Part shown: positions 33,217 through 44,802 of the stretch, piece by piece
How the letters are laid out: every line of letters begins with the position of its first letter
How positions within the stretch are numbered: position 1 is the stretch's first letter
DNA from: Carettochelys insculpta
Lineage: Eukaryota; Chordata; Testudines; Carettochelyidae
Reading direction: 5' to 3'
Assembly: GCF_033958435.1 (NCBI RefSeq)
Contig: NC_134167.1
Span: 1,694,001-1,758,000 of the forward strand
DNA length: 64,000 nt
Notes under the pieces: generated by a model
Databases searched by the model: none
What the model was told of the DNA's origin: nothing
The model's input: only the letters and a program-made list of their open reading frames with translations
Position numbers and translations under genes: made by a program

Positions 33217-34124
33217 TACTCCTGGCGGCATGCTACACAAAAAAAAATTAAAAACTATGCATCAAAAATTTAAAAATTCTGCACACAATATTTTACTGTC
33301 TGCATATTTTATTTATCAAAACAATATAATATGATCACAACAGTTTCAATTATTTTGGTTATTTATTTCAAAATACCTAACAGCAATTATGTCGAACAAA
33401 ACAGGCAACAAAAAGATTAAGGATTTTTTTTTGACGAATTGATTCTTTACTAGGCACATTAATACATAATTCTGAGTAATGGACTTAACCTATAGTTAAA
33501 AAATGTATTTCCCTCACCCCATGCAAAGGTTTTGGGCAGTCCGGTGTAATGCAGGAGCTGAGGGAGAGGGAAGTAACTGTTGGGAAGAAGCTTGGCTGTG
33601 AATTTGATGAGTAGTTGGGCACGGGGAGGAAAAAAATGGAACAGATTATTTTTTGGGGGTGGGGAGGGAGTGTGAGGAGCTCCCGCCATTCAAACCCTGG
33701 ATGACTTCTAGACTCTCCCATTCAGTCAGGCCCATCTTCCTGCCCCTGTCCCTATGTGGCCCTGCACTTCCTCCCCCGCCCCTGTACCTTCTCTCCCATT
33801 CCGCTGCTGCCACAGTCTGTGCTCACCCACCAACCCTGACCCCTCAGCAGCTCCACACTCTCTCCATAGCCCCAGTCTCCTGCCCTGGCCAGACAGGCAC
33901 CATGAAGAAGTCACTATAGGCTCTCTCTCTCTTCTCTAGGGCCCAGGAATGCCAGCACTGTTCCAGAGCTATTGCACCATATGGTAGGAGAAAAGGCAGA
34001 ACTGCAGCGAGTTTCCAGCACCAACTTTTTTTTTGTTGTTGCAAAAACCAAAATAAAATATGCACAGCACATGAATTATGGATATGCACGGTGAGCAGAA
34101 CCCCTCCCTCCGCCCCCAGGAGTA
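33217..34124. mobile_element. hAT-like non-autonomous element, about 0.9 kb
   Basis: The left end TACTCCTGGCGG (33217) and the reverse complement of the right end, TACTCCTGGGGG (ending 34124), form the TIR. The flanking 8-mers acaattac (33209-33216) and acaatcta (34125-34132) match 6 of 8. The left interior ('aaaattctgcacacaatatt', 'tattttggttatttatttca') is recognisable as a common reptile element. The GC-rich middle (33.65-33.92 kb) gives short frames without a domain. No transposase. Confidence 0.65.
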
Positions 34125-35968
34125 ACAATCTATTCTGAAATCGTCACATCATAGGACAAACTACATTTGAAGGGCCCACTTCAGCAAAGTACATAAGCCC
34201 AGCCCAGAGACCCTCACTGGTATTTGAACACTTTATTCCAGCTAAATTGAGGACCTGGGCCCAAGTGGCTCAAGTTCAATACAAGAATGGAACATTGGCT
34301 TAAACAGGACTAATCACATTAGTCAGAGGCTTAGTATGATTTCCCTTTAATTTCTTCCTCCCCTCCCACCATCTGCTAATGTTGCCTGTTGCTTTTTACC
34401 ATTTGTCATTGTCTGATATGGATTAAATGTAGATTGATAGCTACACTATTATGCAATACTTCTACTGATTCACTTACTTATTTGTACCCAGACAAAGGCA
34501 ATTATTTATGAAATGTAGACAACCTGATGATGCTTTGTAAAGGCATTTTTAATTGCCATCAAAAATAATGGTCATAACCGTACAAAGTCAAAACAGTGGA
34601 GATTATGGTAGTAAATTTAAGGCAAGGAGGGACTTCAACTGAAAACTGATTGGTTAACAAACTGTAGAAATCAAGAAAAGAAAATTTCAGGAACAAAGCT
34701 TAAATTACTCACTAGTTCTGTTTCACTGCCAGAATTTTTGTCAAGTGTCTATGAAGAACTGCAACTTAATTTTAAAAGCAGCTAACCAAAGGCCGCACCA
34801 GATCATGGTTTGTTATTGTAAAAGCCTGGAATCATTTACAATAAAGTCCAATTGCTCAGAAGTACCATTGACTCCAGAATAGAATATTGCTGCCCTATGA
34901 AATGTGTTTTGCTTTAAAATGATTGATACAACCACTGTGGCACATTTCATCTGATTTCAGTCTTTCTTGGTCAAGGGAACTGTAAAACACTGAAAAGGAG
35001 GACATTTTATTTGACTCACAACAGGATGCTGAAAGTGGAGGAAGAAAGGAAAGATTGTTCTTCTCAAGGACTACAAATATCACAGCAAACTGACAAGGTG
35101 CTCAGCAACATGTAATTTGGGAGACAACTAAATTCCTCATGCTCGTCATCTGGAAGAGAGACAATTACAGAACAAAAAGAACCTCCCATGGAAGGAAGAA
35201 GAGGGAGAAATGCCAAGTTGTGTGAAGTTATAGAACACTCATACACAACCCTTAAACTTAAACTTTCATCATTTCGTTGATGCCATGAGCATTTTGATGT
35301 CATCTGAGAAAACAGGCTACTTGCCCCAAAATAACTTCATTCTAAAGCACTTAGTCACTACCTACTTTTCCATCTGAAAATGTCCTTTAAGACTTCAGAG
35401 GACATAAATTAAGTTTCTGCAAGCCATCACTGCTTTTGAATAAAGGGACCCATTTTGCTGAGCAATGAGCATGATCGCAAATGTCTACAATTAACATGCT
35501 TCACTGGAATAATTTAATTCTGGCAGTTTCATTTCACACATAACCAAAGCTGATTCCTTACACTACAATAGATACAATTCAAGAGTGATGGGATTTATTT
35601 GTTTTTCCAATGAACTGCAGGTTTGTGTTTCCTCATTGTCCCTCCCTTTGTCTTCCCAAATTGTAAGTTCTGCAGTGCAGGGACGATGGGGTATACTTCC
35701 CCACTATCTGACCTCTTGGGCTCAGTTTTTATCCTGCAGCGTGTGGGTGCAAAATGTTGCCATTCTGAGGCCCGTGAGCACGTATGTATGCCCAGCCACA
35801 TTCCAGACAGCTTCAGGTAAAGCACAGGCTTAAGGGCTATCACAAATTGAGGCACCAGATCTTTTAGCTCAAGCAGTAGAGGCTCATGTTTTCAGACGCA
35901 AAGATACTAGGTATGTTCCCTACAATCAAATGCTGGTCTGGGTGGGGACTTTAGGTAACTCTGGAAGG

Positions 35969-36030
35969 TCTCAGAGGGGTAGCCATGTCAGTGTGTAGCT
36001 TCACAGAAAACAAGCAGTGCTTTGCTGGAA
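35969..36030 (-). mobile_element. Terminal fragment of a short PLE-related element
   Basis: tctcagaggggtagccatgt, cagtgtgtagcttcacag and aacaagcagtgc match the minus-strand terminal motif and inner flank of the family. The body and hammerhead region are absent, and no TSD can be assigned. Confidence 0.6.
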
Positions 36031-38624
36031 TGATGCCATGCAGTAAAATGCTATATTCTAATGTTTTGTTTTGTTTTTTAAATGGCCTAGAAGACCTACC
36101 AGAAGTTCCTAAGATCAAGAACTCTGGGGTGAAAATATAACAATGTATTCCTCTTTTGTGCATTAAGTAGCTAAAAGATTTCAAGTTTCGATAAACAAAG
36201 GGAAGACAGCACATGCCTGCTTTGTCGGAAAAGCTAATCAGGTCTCCTGAGAAACTTATCAAGTGATAATTATATGCATGGTTGTCAAGAGAGGGAATAG
36301 AGTAGCGCTGGCTTCTCTGAAGTCATTGTTTTGTTCAGTCCCTGAAATAGTGACTGAGGGAGGAGTCAGAACACACTGGGGAAGAGCCAGAGGATTTGCA
36401 ACTGATGCCTGACTGTTGACATGCCAAAGCCTGACAATAAATTACAAATTCTTGCCGCACTGTTACTTCCTCCTCTGGAGGAATAATTCATTTGCTCAAC
36501 ATCACTCTCACACAATGAAGCCTTCTGTTGTTTCACTTTTTCAATTTAAAAATTTATAAGGAAATTAAATTATATTAGCCATTGTTGCTCTCCTAGACTA
36601 CACCCCTGCTATCCACATAGGCACCAAGTAAAAAGATTGAATCCCTGGCTCTGCCACCTGAGCAACTCAAAAGAAATCTAAAATACACATGCTTGTGGAA
36701 AAATAGTACCAGATAATCAGACAACTATGAGGCTCGCAGAACATCTAACTGGAGTTTGTGATGGGACACTGTCTGACTACATTACATCCTCTAGCAATCG
36801 GCGCTAAAGAGCCCCATACCACCACAGGGTGGGAGTCCAGAAGTTAGTGATGGTAGAAGTTCAAGCCCAAGATTTAGTGATAAGGAAACCCAAGCCCATC
36901 TGCTTCTCTAACCCAGAGTCTGGCAGTTCAAGAAGGCAACAGTGACCAGGGTAGCATCCTGCCAGCTCTCTCGGTTATTTTGTGTGTGTCCCTGCCTCTC
37001 CAGAGACCTCGTTAGCATATAAATGTGTCCCACCAGGAAAGGGTCTGAAACTTTCCTCCTCCACATGAGTACCCACACCTTTTCTCCTGAAGTGGCTTGT
37101 GGTTCTGCATTTAAATCGCTCTTCAGGGTCAGATTCCTATATAAGCTACCAGTGTAAGCCTGTTCCTTTGCATTGTCTGCCCAGACCAAACTGTGCTGCA
37201 TCTTTTTAAATTCATCTTCCACTGAGCTGCTCCGTCATCCCATTCCCCTCATCACAGTGTGGTGGTTTCAAAGAACTCAGGTCACATTCAGGCACGTCAA
37301 TGAAACAGGCCGGTTTTCATCACAGCTCCCTCAAAGAGCACTTTCAAAAATCTGGTTCAGACCACAGAGTCTTTGCGCTTCAAGCCTGGCCTCACTAAAA
37401 TCCACATCATTCACTTCAAAGGGGGCAGAAGTTTGCTTCTGGACTCTTCTGCCCACCATGTGCAAAAGGATGCTAGTGGTATTCACCATTCAATATAAGG
37501 AAACCCCCAGGTCAGATAAGAGGCTTTTGGCTGGGATTTGCAAAGGCACCTAAGGGAGTTAGGCACCTCTAGTAACATCCTACATCATGAGTGCCCTTGA
37601 TCACCCCATCTCAGGTTTTATAGTATTATCTTTGGCATCCACTATTGGAGTTCTCTCTTCAACCCGCAATGGCCTCTTTGTGCCTTGGTGACTAATCTTT
37701 GGCTTGGTCCACCAGCTCAGTCACTTAAAAGTCTGACCTCTTTCCTGGGCAGCACAAATAACAACAAATTAAACCTGTAACAAACACAAACTATTAGCTC
37801 TCTCAGGCTCCACTAGCTCCCCTGTTGGTAGTATTTTAGGGCCTCACCTGCAGGAGTCTAACCTGCTCTTGCAATCATCCTCATCCATTATTTCTGCCTC
37901 TCAGGGACTCTCTCCCCCAAAACTCACCTCTTCTGCATTTTCCCCACAAAGAATCCTTCAGTCTAAGGCCTAGCTCTACTTCTTCCGGCCAGGGGCATTA
38001 GTTAATCATGCCCTCCAAGTGCAGGGCATGAGTAATTGCGGCTCTTTCCCTTGTCTTGGAGGCCTTTTGCTCTGTACCAAGCCTTGTCAAGTCCAAGGAG
38101 CTGGATCCATAAGCAGAGCCAGTAGGTGCTGCAGTAATACAAACAGCAACAACTGTTCCCACTGAATTGGATGCTTCTTTGAATTTCCCAGATTTAGGAT
38201 TCCAGGACATAACTTTGTTTTAAGCCAGCTTAATCACGTTTTTCTCCCTATTATCCAAACAGCTTTATAAATGGCCAAAGGATCGAAGAACTGTAGTCAT
38301 TGCTATGTTAAACAAGACTAGTCTTACTGTCCCAGCTTGGGTAAATCTCTTGAGCTACACTCTCACTCCTGTGTGTGTGAAACGGCAGTGACAATCCTTA
38401 CCTTCTTTCCCAGCCTTCATCTTGTAGCATCAGATTGTAAGCAGGGATTCTCTCTTACTTTGTGTATGTAGAGTGCCTAGCACAATACAGCCTAAATCGC
38501 TGTCTGGCAGGTTTAAGTTCTACTGTACTCTAGATGATAAAAAATGATCCACCTCCTTCAGCATCCTCTCAAATGATGGCCAGAGCCAGATACTGCAATG
38601 GAGGGGTCAAAAATCCCTGTATTT

Positions 38625-38715
38625 ATTATTTGGGTGCATTGTAGTTAATTAATAAAGTAATTACTACAGTGCCTAGAGACAACAGAATCATTGTGCTTAG
38701 CCCAGTATAAACATG
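38625..38715 (+). repeat. MIR-type SINE fragment
   Basis: 'taattactacagtgcctaga', 'aatcattgtgcttagcccag' and 'tataaac' follow the 5' part of the same family as 43836-44160. Old and partial. Confidence 0.4.
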
Positions 38716-40789
38716 TCCAATTATCAGTGTGTTGTGGAATAATTTTGTCCACTTCTGAAGAGGTGTCTTCCATTCATGATCAGTTAAATTATTAGTAGAA
38801 ACATTTGCTCATCGTTCACCCCAGCTCCATTCACAGAATTCTTTTCTCTCATAAGCCACCATAGTATTTCAAAACTGGTCAGCATCCCAATTTTGCTAAC
38901 CACTTGGGCTGTTTTAAAACCACTCGTCACATCTATACTTGAGAGGCATATTCTTGAAAAATGAGATAATGGAAAACACAGACATTATGGAAAAATGCAT
39001 TGACAAGTGCCCTATGAGAAAGAAAAGGGAAGGTGGTGTCATTTCAAATGAGAAGGTGCTGACAGACTGCAAAAACATTATCAAGGTCAGTCACATTAAC
39101 AAGGATGTGCTGTATTGCAAGGTGTAGAGTATGTGCCTGAGTTTAATACGTAGACCCCAGAGAGTCAAGCACAGATTAAGGGGTTAGTTTCAAACCTGAA
39201 TAATGAACTTGTTAGGAGGCAGTATTGCAACCAGTCATTAAAAGCACAAAGAGAAAAGTAAGCCTCTGACCTTTTAAAAAAAAGAAGTGGATGCAAAGGA
39301 CTCTGTACTTTTGAAACCCTTTCCATGATACATTAATTCTTCAGAATATTGGCTATTTTTCCTACTGCTAGGAGCAGTATGCCTCCAGAGGTGCCCTTAT
39401 TTAAGTTTGCTTTCTGCAAGCTGTTGCATTTGTAATTCCTTCCTAGGATGCAAAGCAAGAGAACTATGAAAAGGTACTGGCATTCTACAAGGTGTGTGTA
39501 AAAAGAGAATTTCTAGACTACAGGGTGGTAACTACCCTTCTCATTTACTTCAGTTTACACTTTCTGCACAAAGACATTAGCCATTCATGCTGAATGTTAG
39601 CGGTCTCCTCGAAACGAGCTCGCCATTGACCCAGACCGTTATTGCACAGAGTGCTATTTTATCATCTCTGAATTTTCACTTCAGAGAGGCTGAAAATGGG
39701 AAGAAGGTTCCTAATCCAAAAATAACTATACAAACGCTTGTATTTTTGTTAGGAGGTCAATGACTGATTTGCATGCAATACTACTACTTCTCCCCATTTA
39801 TGCAATCTTCTGTTCAAGGATCTCAATGCATGAATCCTCACAGAGTTACCACTATTAGTCCAGCCAAACAAAATGCCTGATTTGCAGGACAATGTTACCT
39901 ATTAGTCCATCCTCTGCCCTACCCATGGAGTGGATTCCATCCCACCTCAGTCACAGATGATTAAATGAATGCCTGCAGTGTGTTCTTGTCTGGTAACTGC
40001 CTTGATATAATCCTCACTGTATCTGTCAACCACCACCACAATTCTGATGAATTACCCCATCTTCCTGCAGCTCAGAGCTCAGAAACCATATTATCAAAGT
40101 CACCAAATATTGTGGATGCTTGGGGCTTCCTGACTAGGATAGCCAGTATATGGTCATTTATCACCAGACAGGATCTCCCTTTGGATATAAAAGACATTGA
40201 ATACAGTGTTGCAGATCAGCCTATAATGACTTGCACCTGTTCTCAACCTACCATTCATCTCTAGTGAAATTATCAAGGGGCTGGCATTAGCCTTTTTTGA
40301 AAATGATTGTGAAGGTAGACCACTGATGAGGTGCTGCGAGATGGTCCATTTAATTTTCACCCATTTATTTATCTGCCTTGTTCTTTTTTCATTTATTCTT
40401 AAAAATGATAGATCTTTACTTTTAAGAGAGAATCTTCGCATCTTCACAGATCTAGAGTCCTCTGTGTGTGTTTTTCCTGTGCAATTTAATTCACCAGTTC
40501 CAGTCTAATACCTGCATTCAACAGAAATTCTTTACATTTCTCAAGATAACATTTATTATTCTCTCTTAACTATCTCTTCAATCATTATGTTCTACCACAG
40601 GATAGGAAACATATGCACCTACGGCTGGTGTAGAGATATGACTAGACAGAACATACTGAAGCAGGAGGCATCTGAAGGCATGCAGGAAGCACTGTACGGA
40701 GAGGCTCTTCTTACTCATAATGGTCCTTGTTGTGTCCTGCCAGCTTAACCTGAAGTCAGTCCGGCTCTTTTACTAGCACCCAACTTATT

Positions 40790-42106
40790 CATTAGTAGAG
40801 AAGTTGGGGAAAATGGCAGAAAATGTTGGAAAAAAAACTTGAACGAACTTTTGACTTCATGGAAAACAAAAAAGAAAAAAATTTCAGCATATGGACTCAC
40901 AGTAAGGAGAGACTGAAAGAATCCAACAGAGATTTCAACAATGTGCACCCCACCCTCACTCTCAGTCTTGATCATCCCACCCAAGAGCCATTTTCTGGGA
41001 CACTTCAGTAAAAACCAATGTTGGTCAAATTAATACCACTCTATACTGGAAACCAATCACCCGCTATTCTTGCCTACGTGCCTCCAGCTTCCATCCAAAA
41101 CACATCACGCACTCCATTGTTTACAGTCAAGCCCTAAAAATTAAACTATATCTGCTCCAAACCCACTGACAAAGGAAAAAAAAAACCAAGACCTTTACCC
41201 TCCTCATAAAACTTTATTATCCACTGGGGGGAAGTGAAAGAAAAATGTAAACAGATCACCATTTGTCACCATCTATAACCCTCAGCTTAAACTCCTCCAG
41301 CACATCGTTGACAACCTACAAACTACACTGGAACGTGATTCCTCACAGGTCTTGGGCAACAGGACTGTTCTTTCCTATAGACAGCCACCCAACTTTAAGA
41401 AAATACTCACTAGCAGCCACACACCATACCACAGAAACACTAACCCAGGAACCTATCCCTGCAACAAACCCCATTGCCAGCTCTATCAACATATCTATAC
41501 TAGGGGTACGATCACTGGACCTAACCAGAGCCATTGCATCACCAGGGGCTCATCCATGTGCACATCCCCTCATGGGATATAGGCCATTGTGTGCCAGCAA
41601 TGCCCCTCTGCCACATACATTAGACAAACTGTACGCTCTCTGTGCCAAAGAATGAACAGACATATCTGACAAGAGGAATTAGAACACACACAAAACTGTA
41701 GGGGAACACTTTAGCCTCCCTGGATATTCAATAAAGGATTTGAAAGCAACCATTCTTCTACAAAAGGATTTTACCACATTACAGAGGGAGACATCTGAAT
41801 TACAATTCATTTGCAAATTTGACACATATAACCTTCTTAACAGAGATCTCAACTATCTTTTACATTACAAGGGCAATTTCCCCACCTTTGATGTACGTTC
41901 TAAACTTAATTTATTTCTTCCACTGTCCTATGAATGACCCCTTTTTTCCTTCTCCTCATCTGCCCCCATGATGATAAACCCTGGATGCTTATTATCTGCT
42001 CCAAATCTGGTGAAGTAGGTCGTACTCATGAAGACTCATTACCTAATAAATAAATGTGTTAGTCTTCGAGGTGCTACAGGACTGCTGATTATTTATGCAG
42101 CTACTG
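40790..42106 (+). mobile_element. Penelope-like retroelement, second copy, heavily mutated
   Basis: Same family and order as the 13.1-14.4 kb copy. The reverse-transcriptase part comes first (FNNVHPTLTLSLDH, then ASSFHPKHITHSIVYSQAL at about 41078-41134). The linker is at 41352-41582 (VLSYRQPPNFKKIL, YPCNKPHCQLYQHI). A GIY-YIG remnant and the C-terminal tail follow. After the ORF come a decayed hammerhead-like module at about 42010-42035 and the tail gttagtcttcgaggtgctac to about 42106. The left limit is uncertain and no TSD is seen. Confidence 0.75.
40830..41937 (+). pseudogene. PLE reverse transcriptase / GIY-YIG endonuclease, multiply frameshifted
   Basis: Homology hops between frames at least four times (about 40950-41010, 41041-41160, 41265-41580, 41600-41660, 41740-41937). 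The nuclease core reads TYIRQTVRSLCQRMNRHI, with the Gly of YIG replaced by Arg. The linker cysteine in CQLC is Tyr (CQLY). The C-terminal stretch (LLQKDFTTLQRETSELQF) is the best-kept part. Clearly inactive and older than the 13-kb copy. Confidence 0.75.
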
Positions 42107-43830
42107 GGAGTTAAGCAAATACTAACGTGCCCGGGGGTTAATCCTTCTATGCATCTGTTATCCCTCTTTAAAATAGGAATGACAACCTCATTACCACATA
42201 GAGTGGTAAAAGGATAAATATATGGAATATAGTGCGACTCTTAATTATGATAATAGGGCCAGAGGTAGGGGAACAAATGGCAAGTGAGAGAAATCAGGAT
42301 GGAGGTAGGTGGTATTAGGTGCCTATGTAAGAAAAATCCCACCAATTTGCACTGTCCCTATAAAAATCACAACCTCTAGTCCCACGAGCCATAAAAGTAC
42401 AGAACCTAGGACAGCAAGAACCGCTGAGTTTCCCTTTATCATCCTGTATCATCTTCTGAAGTATCAAGTACTGTCTATTGTCAGAAATAGGATATTTATA
42501 CATGAGCCATTGGCCTGCTCCAGTCTGGCAATACCTAGTTTGTGTTAACAGTCCACCAAAGCGACTTCTGAAATCTGAGCAGAAAACTCCATAGTAACAC
42601 CTCCATTCATTGACAGGGGTTTGGTGGGGTGGAGGGAACTGATGAGCAGCTTTTTTCGGCACTCATCGGAAATAGTTTTCACTTTAGAAAGTAGGGATTT
42701 TTTAAAGCACTTCCAGGCTGAGATGTGGTAATACAATGTTTCAGTCAGTGATTTCATGACTATGTAGATTTATGAAGGAAGTGTTGACAAGACCTTAACT
42801 ATAGCATTGCCAAATGACCACTATTGTAACCCTGGAAACCAAGTGATTTTATACGGAAACATCTATCTTTCTTCAAAATGCCAATGACATTTTATTAAGT
42901 TTGCTTTTGTAAGGAAAGATTTTATATAAACACTAAGCCATTTTTACCACTGCTGATGTAGCAATAATACCAGCTGTAAAAAAGGGGTAAAGTAGCCACA
43001 GAACAAATACATCATATAAAATTCTCGTATCTTAACCGCATTCTACTCTTATCTCAGCTAGGGAACAGAAGCCTAGAGTATCCAGCAAGTTGTCCTCTAA
43101 GTAGAAGTTGGAGAAACAGAAATAAAATTAACTATGCTGTAAAACAGCCAACAGGATACAAATAATTACATATTAGCTCTAACAGCATACATCACAGTTA
43201 GGAACCCAATTCTTGGTGACTTCTAATGGGAATCAGATGCTCATCTGCTAGTTGTGATTTTGACTAACCACCTAATTGATTTCAATTCCAGACTGTCACA
43301 ACTGCACATTGGTATATATAAGATGCATCAGAGCTGGGTGATTTCTCATACTACATTGCTCCAAGGAAACTTTACTCACTGTAGATTAATTTCCTCTGGT
43401 TCATTTTCTTTTAGGGTTTCATGTTTAAAAAGTTATCTGATAGCACTGCTCTGCATTTGTAAAGTGTTTTTCACCCACCGAACTCCAATTACTTACAAAA
43501 GAGGGCCAAGCAGCATAGGTGAAATCCTGGTCAATTTGGATTCTACTATTGAGATTGAGGATTTCACTCCAGCTCCTGACTTTAGAGAAAGGTGAATAAA
43601 GCACTGAGAAGTTTCATGAGGTTTCACAAGATCACACAGCATGTTAAGCTTTGTGCAGAGAGGAAGAATTTGTCCCATTCTCTGAGCAGCTTATGATGTA
43701 TTATGGGCACTTGCTGCATGATCTACAACAAATGGATAAGGGGTCCAATCCCGCAGCCCTCATCATGCAAATTGTATTAAGCTGACCCAGAGTTTTGGCA
43801 AAATAAATGGATTTGAATCGACATTATTTA
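42107..43830. other. No recognised feature
   Basis: Short frames only, and no repeat I can name. Confidence 0.4.
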
Positions 43831-43835
43831 TTTTT

Positions 43836-44160
43836 ATTACAATAGTTCCCAGAAGTAGCAAACAAGATCAGGGTCCCTTGCATTAAAAACTGTACAGATA
43901 CTTTGCAAGGCAAGCCCTAAGCAAAAGATAGCAGCCAGAAGCTGCAAGCAAGATCAGGGCCCCTTGCGCTAACAACTGCGCAGATACTTTGCAAGACAAG
44001 TGCTAAAGAAAAGATATTTCACTGTAATTAGACTAGACAGTTAGAGGGCGGCGGAGAAACCAAGGTGAACTGACTCAGCCAGGGTCACAGAGCAGACCAG
44101 GAACAGATCCTGGTTTTTCTGCTACCCCTCCTTCCTGGGAACAGTACCCTAACAACCAGA
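43836..44160 (+). repeat. MIR-type SINE with internal 86-bp tandem duplication
   Basis: 'ttattacaatagttcccaga', 'agatcagggtcccttgcatt', 'gggtcacagagcagaccagg' and 'aacagatcctggtttttctg' follow, in order, a reptile MIR-type repeat. The segment 'ccagaag.(a/c)tgcaa(a/g)caagatcaggg...' occurs twice with a period of 86 bp (agatca at 43865-43870 and 43951-43956), spanning about 43849-44018. The two units differ at several positions, so the duplication is not recent. Confidence 0.6.
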
Positions 44161-44481
44161 TCAAACTGATTCACGATATTTTCCCTATGTTTGTGGGGAG
44201 CAGACTGGCAAAACTGTAGCTTAAGTAGCTTAAACTGTGTATTTTATGATTAAATTAGGCACTTAGGATAAATTACACAGACTAAAGTTACAGGGGAAAA
44301 AAGCTAGTTAACCACCAGTGCATCCTTTAAAGAAAAGAAAGCACTATCTTTCTATATTTTAAGACAATCAACAATTCTGGTTAAATTTGGTGTGTGCTGT
44401 TTCATGGGCTCCCATTGGCTCTCAAATACAGTTCTTTTAAGGCATGAAACAGTAAATACTGAATTTGACTCTACCATATTA

Positions 44482-44802
44482 CAGATGAACCTCTCTAGTC
44501 CAGCCCCCTCAGGACCTGACTGACGCCAAACCAGAGAATTTTCTGAACCACTGGAGGTCGATTTTGTCTAGCACATTACCAACCCCACCTCTGCTCACTG
44601 GACTCTTAGAAGACATTTAGGGGTAAATTACAACTAAACAACAGCATCGAACACAGATCCGGGACTGGTGGGTATAAACAAACTTTATGGGGCCATGGGA
44701 AACTTGGCCATACCTATGATAAGTGGACGTCCAGCTAACTGATATCATGCCAGATGATGGGTGTTGCTGGACAAGGGTGTGGTGGACTAGAAGTTCAACC
44801 TG
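44482..44802. mobile_element. Small TIR element with TA-type target site (Tc1/mariner-like MITE)
   Basis: The left end CAGATGAACCTCTCTAGTCC (44482) pairs with the reverse complement of the right end, CAGGTTGAACTTCTAGTCC (ending 44802). TA precedes the left CAG region; the right flank is ca. The 321-bp length and the internal 'agaagacatttaggggtaaa' and 'tggccatacctatgataagt' fit a non-autonomous element. No coding capacity. Confidence 0.55.

Larger units (their letters stand above)
34133..40789. other. Mostly unassigned sequence
   Basis: Long stretch without a gene I can recognise. The longest frame here (126 codons, 37173-37553) has no domain. Small pieces that can be named are listed separately. 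About 38440-38510 ('agattgtaagcagggattct', 'gtgcctagcacaatacagcc') is a MIR-type repeat 3' piece. Confidence 0.4.

Noticed and set aside
1241..36030. Short recurring elements as tRNA-derived SINEs
   Set aside because: No convincing A and B boxes were found. Their tail matches sequence downstream of the PLE ORFs, and the hammerhead-like core fits PLE derivatives better. This is still not certain.
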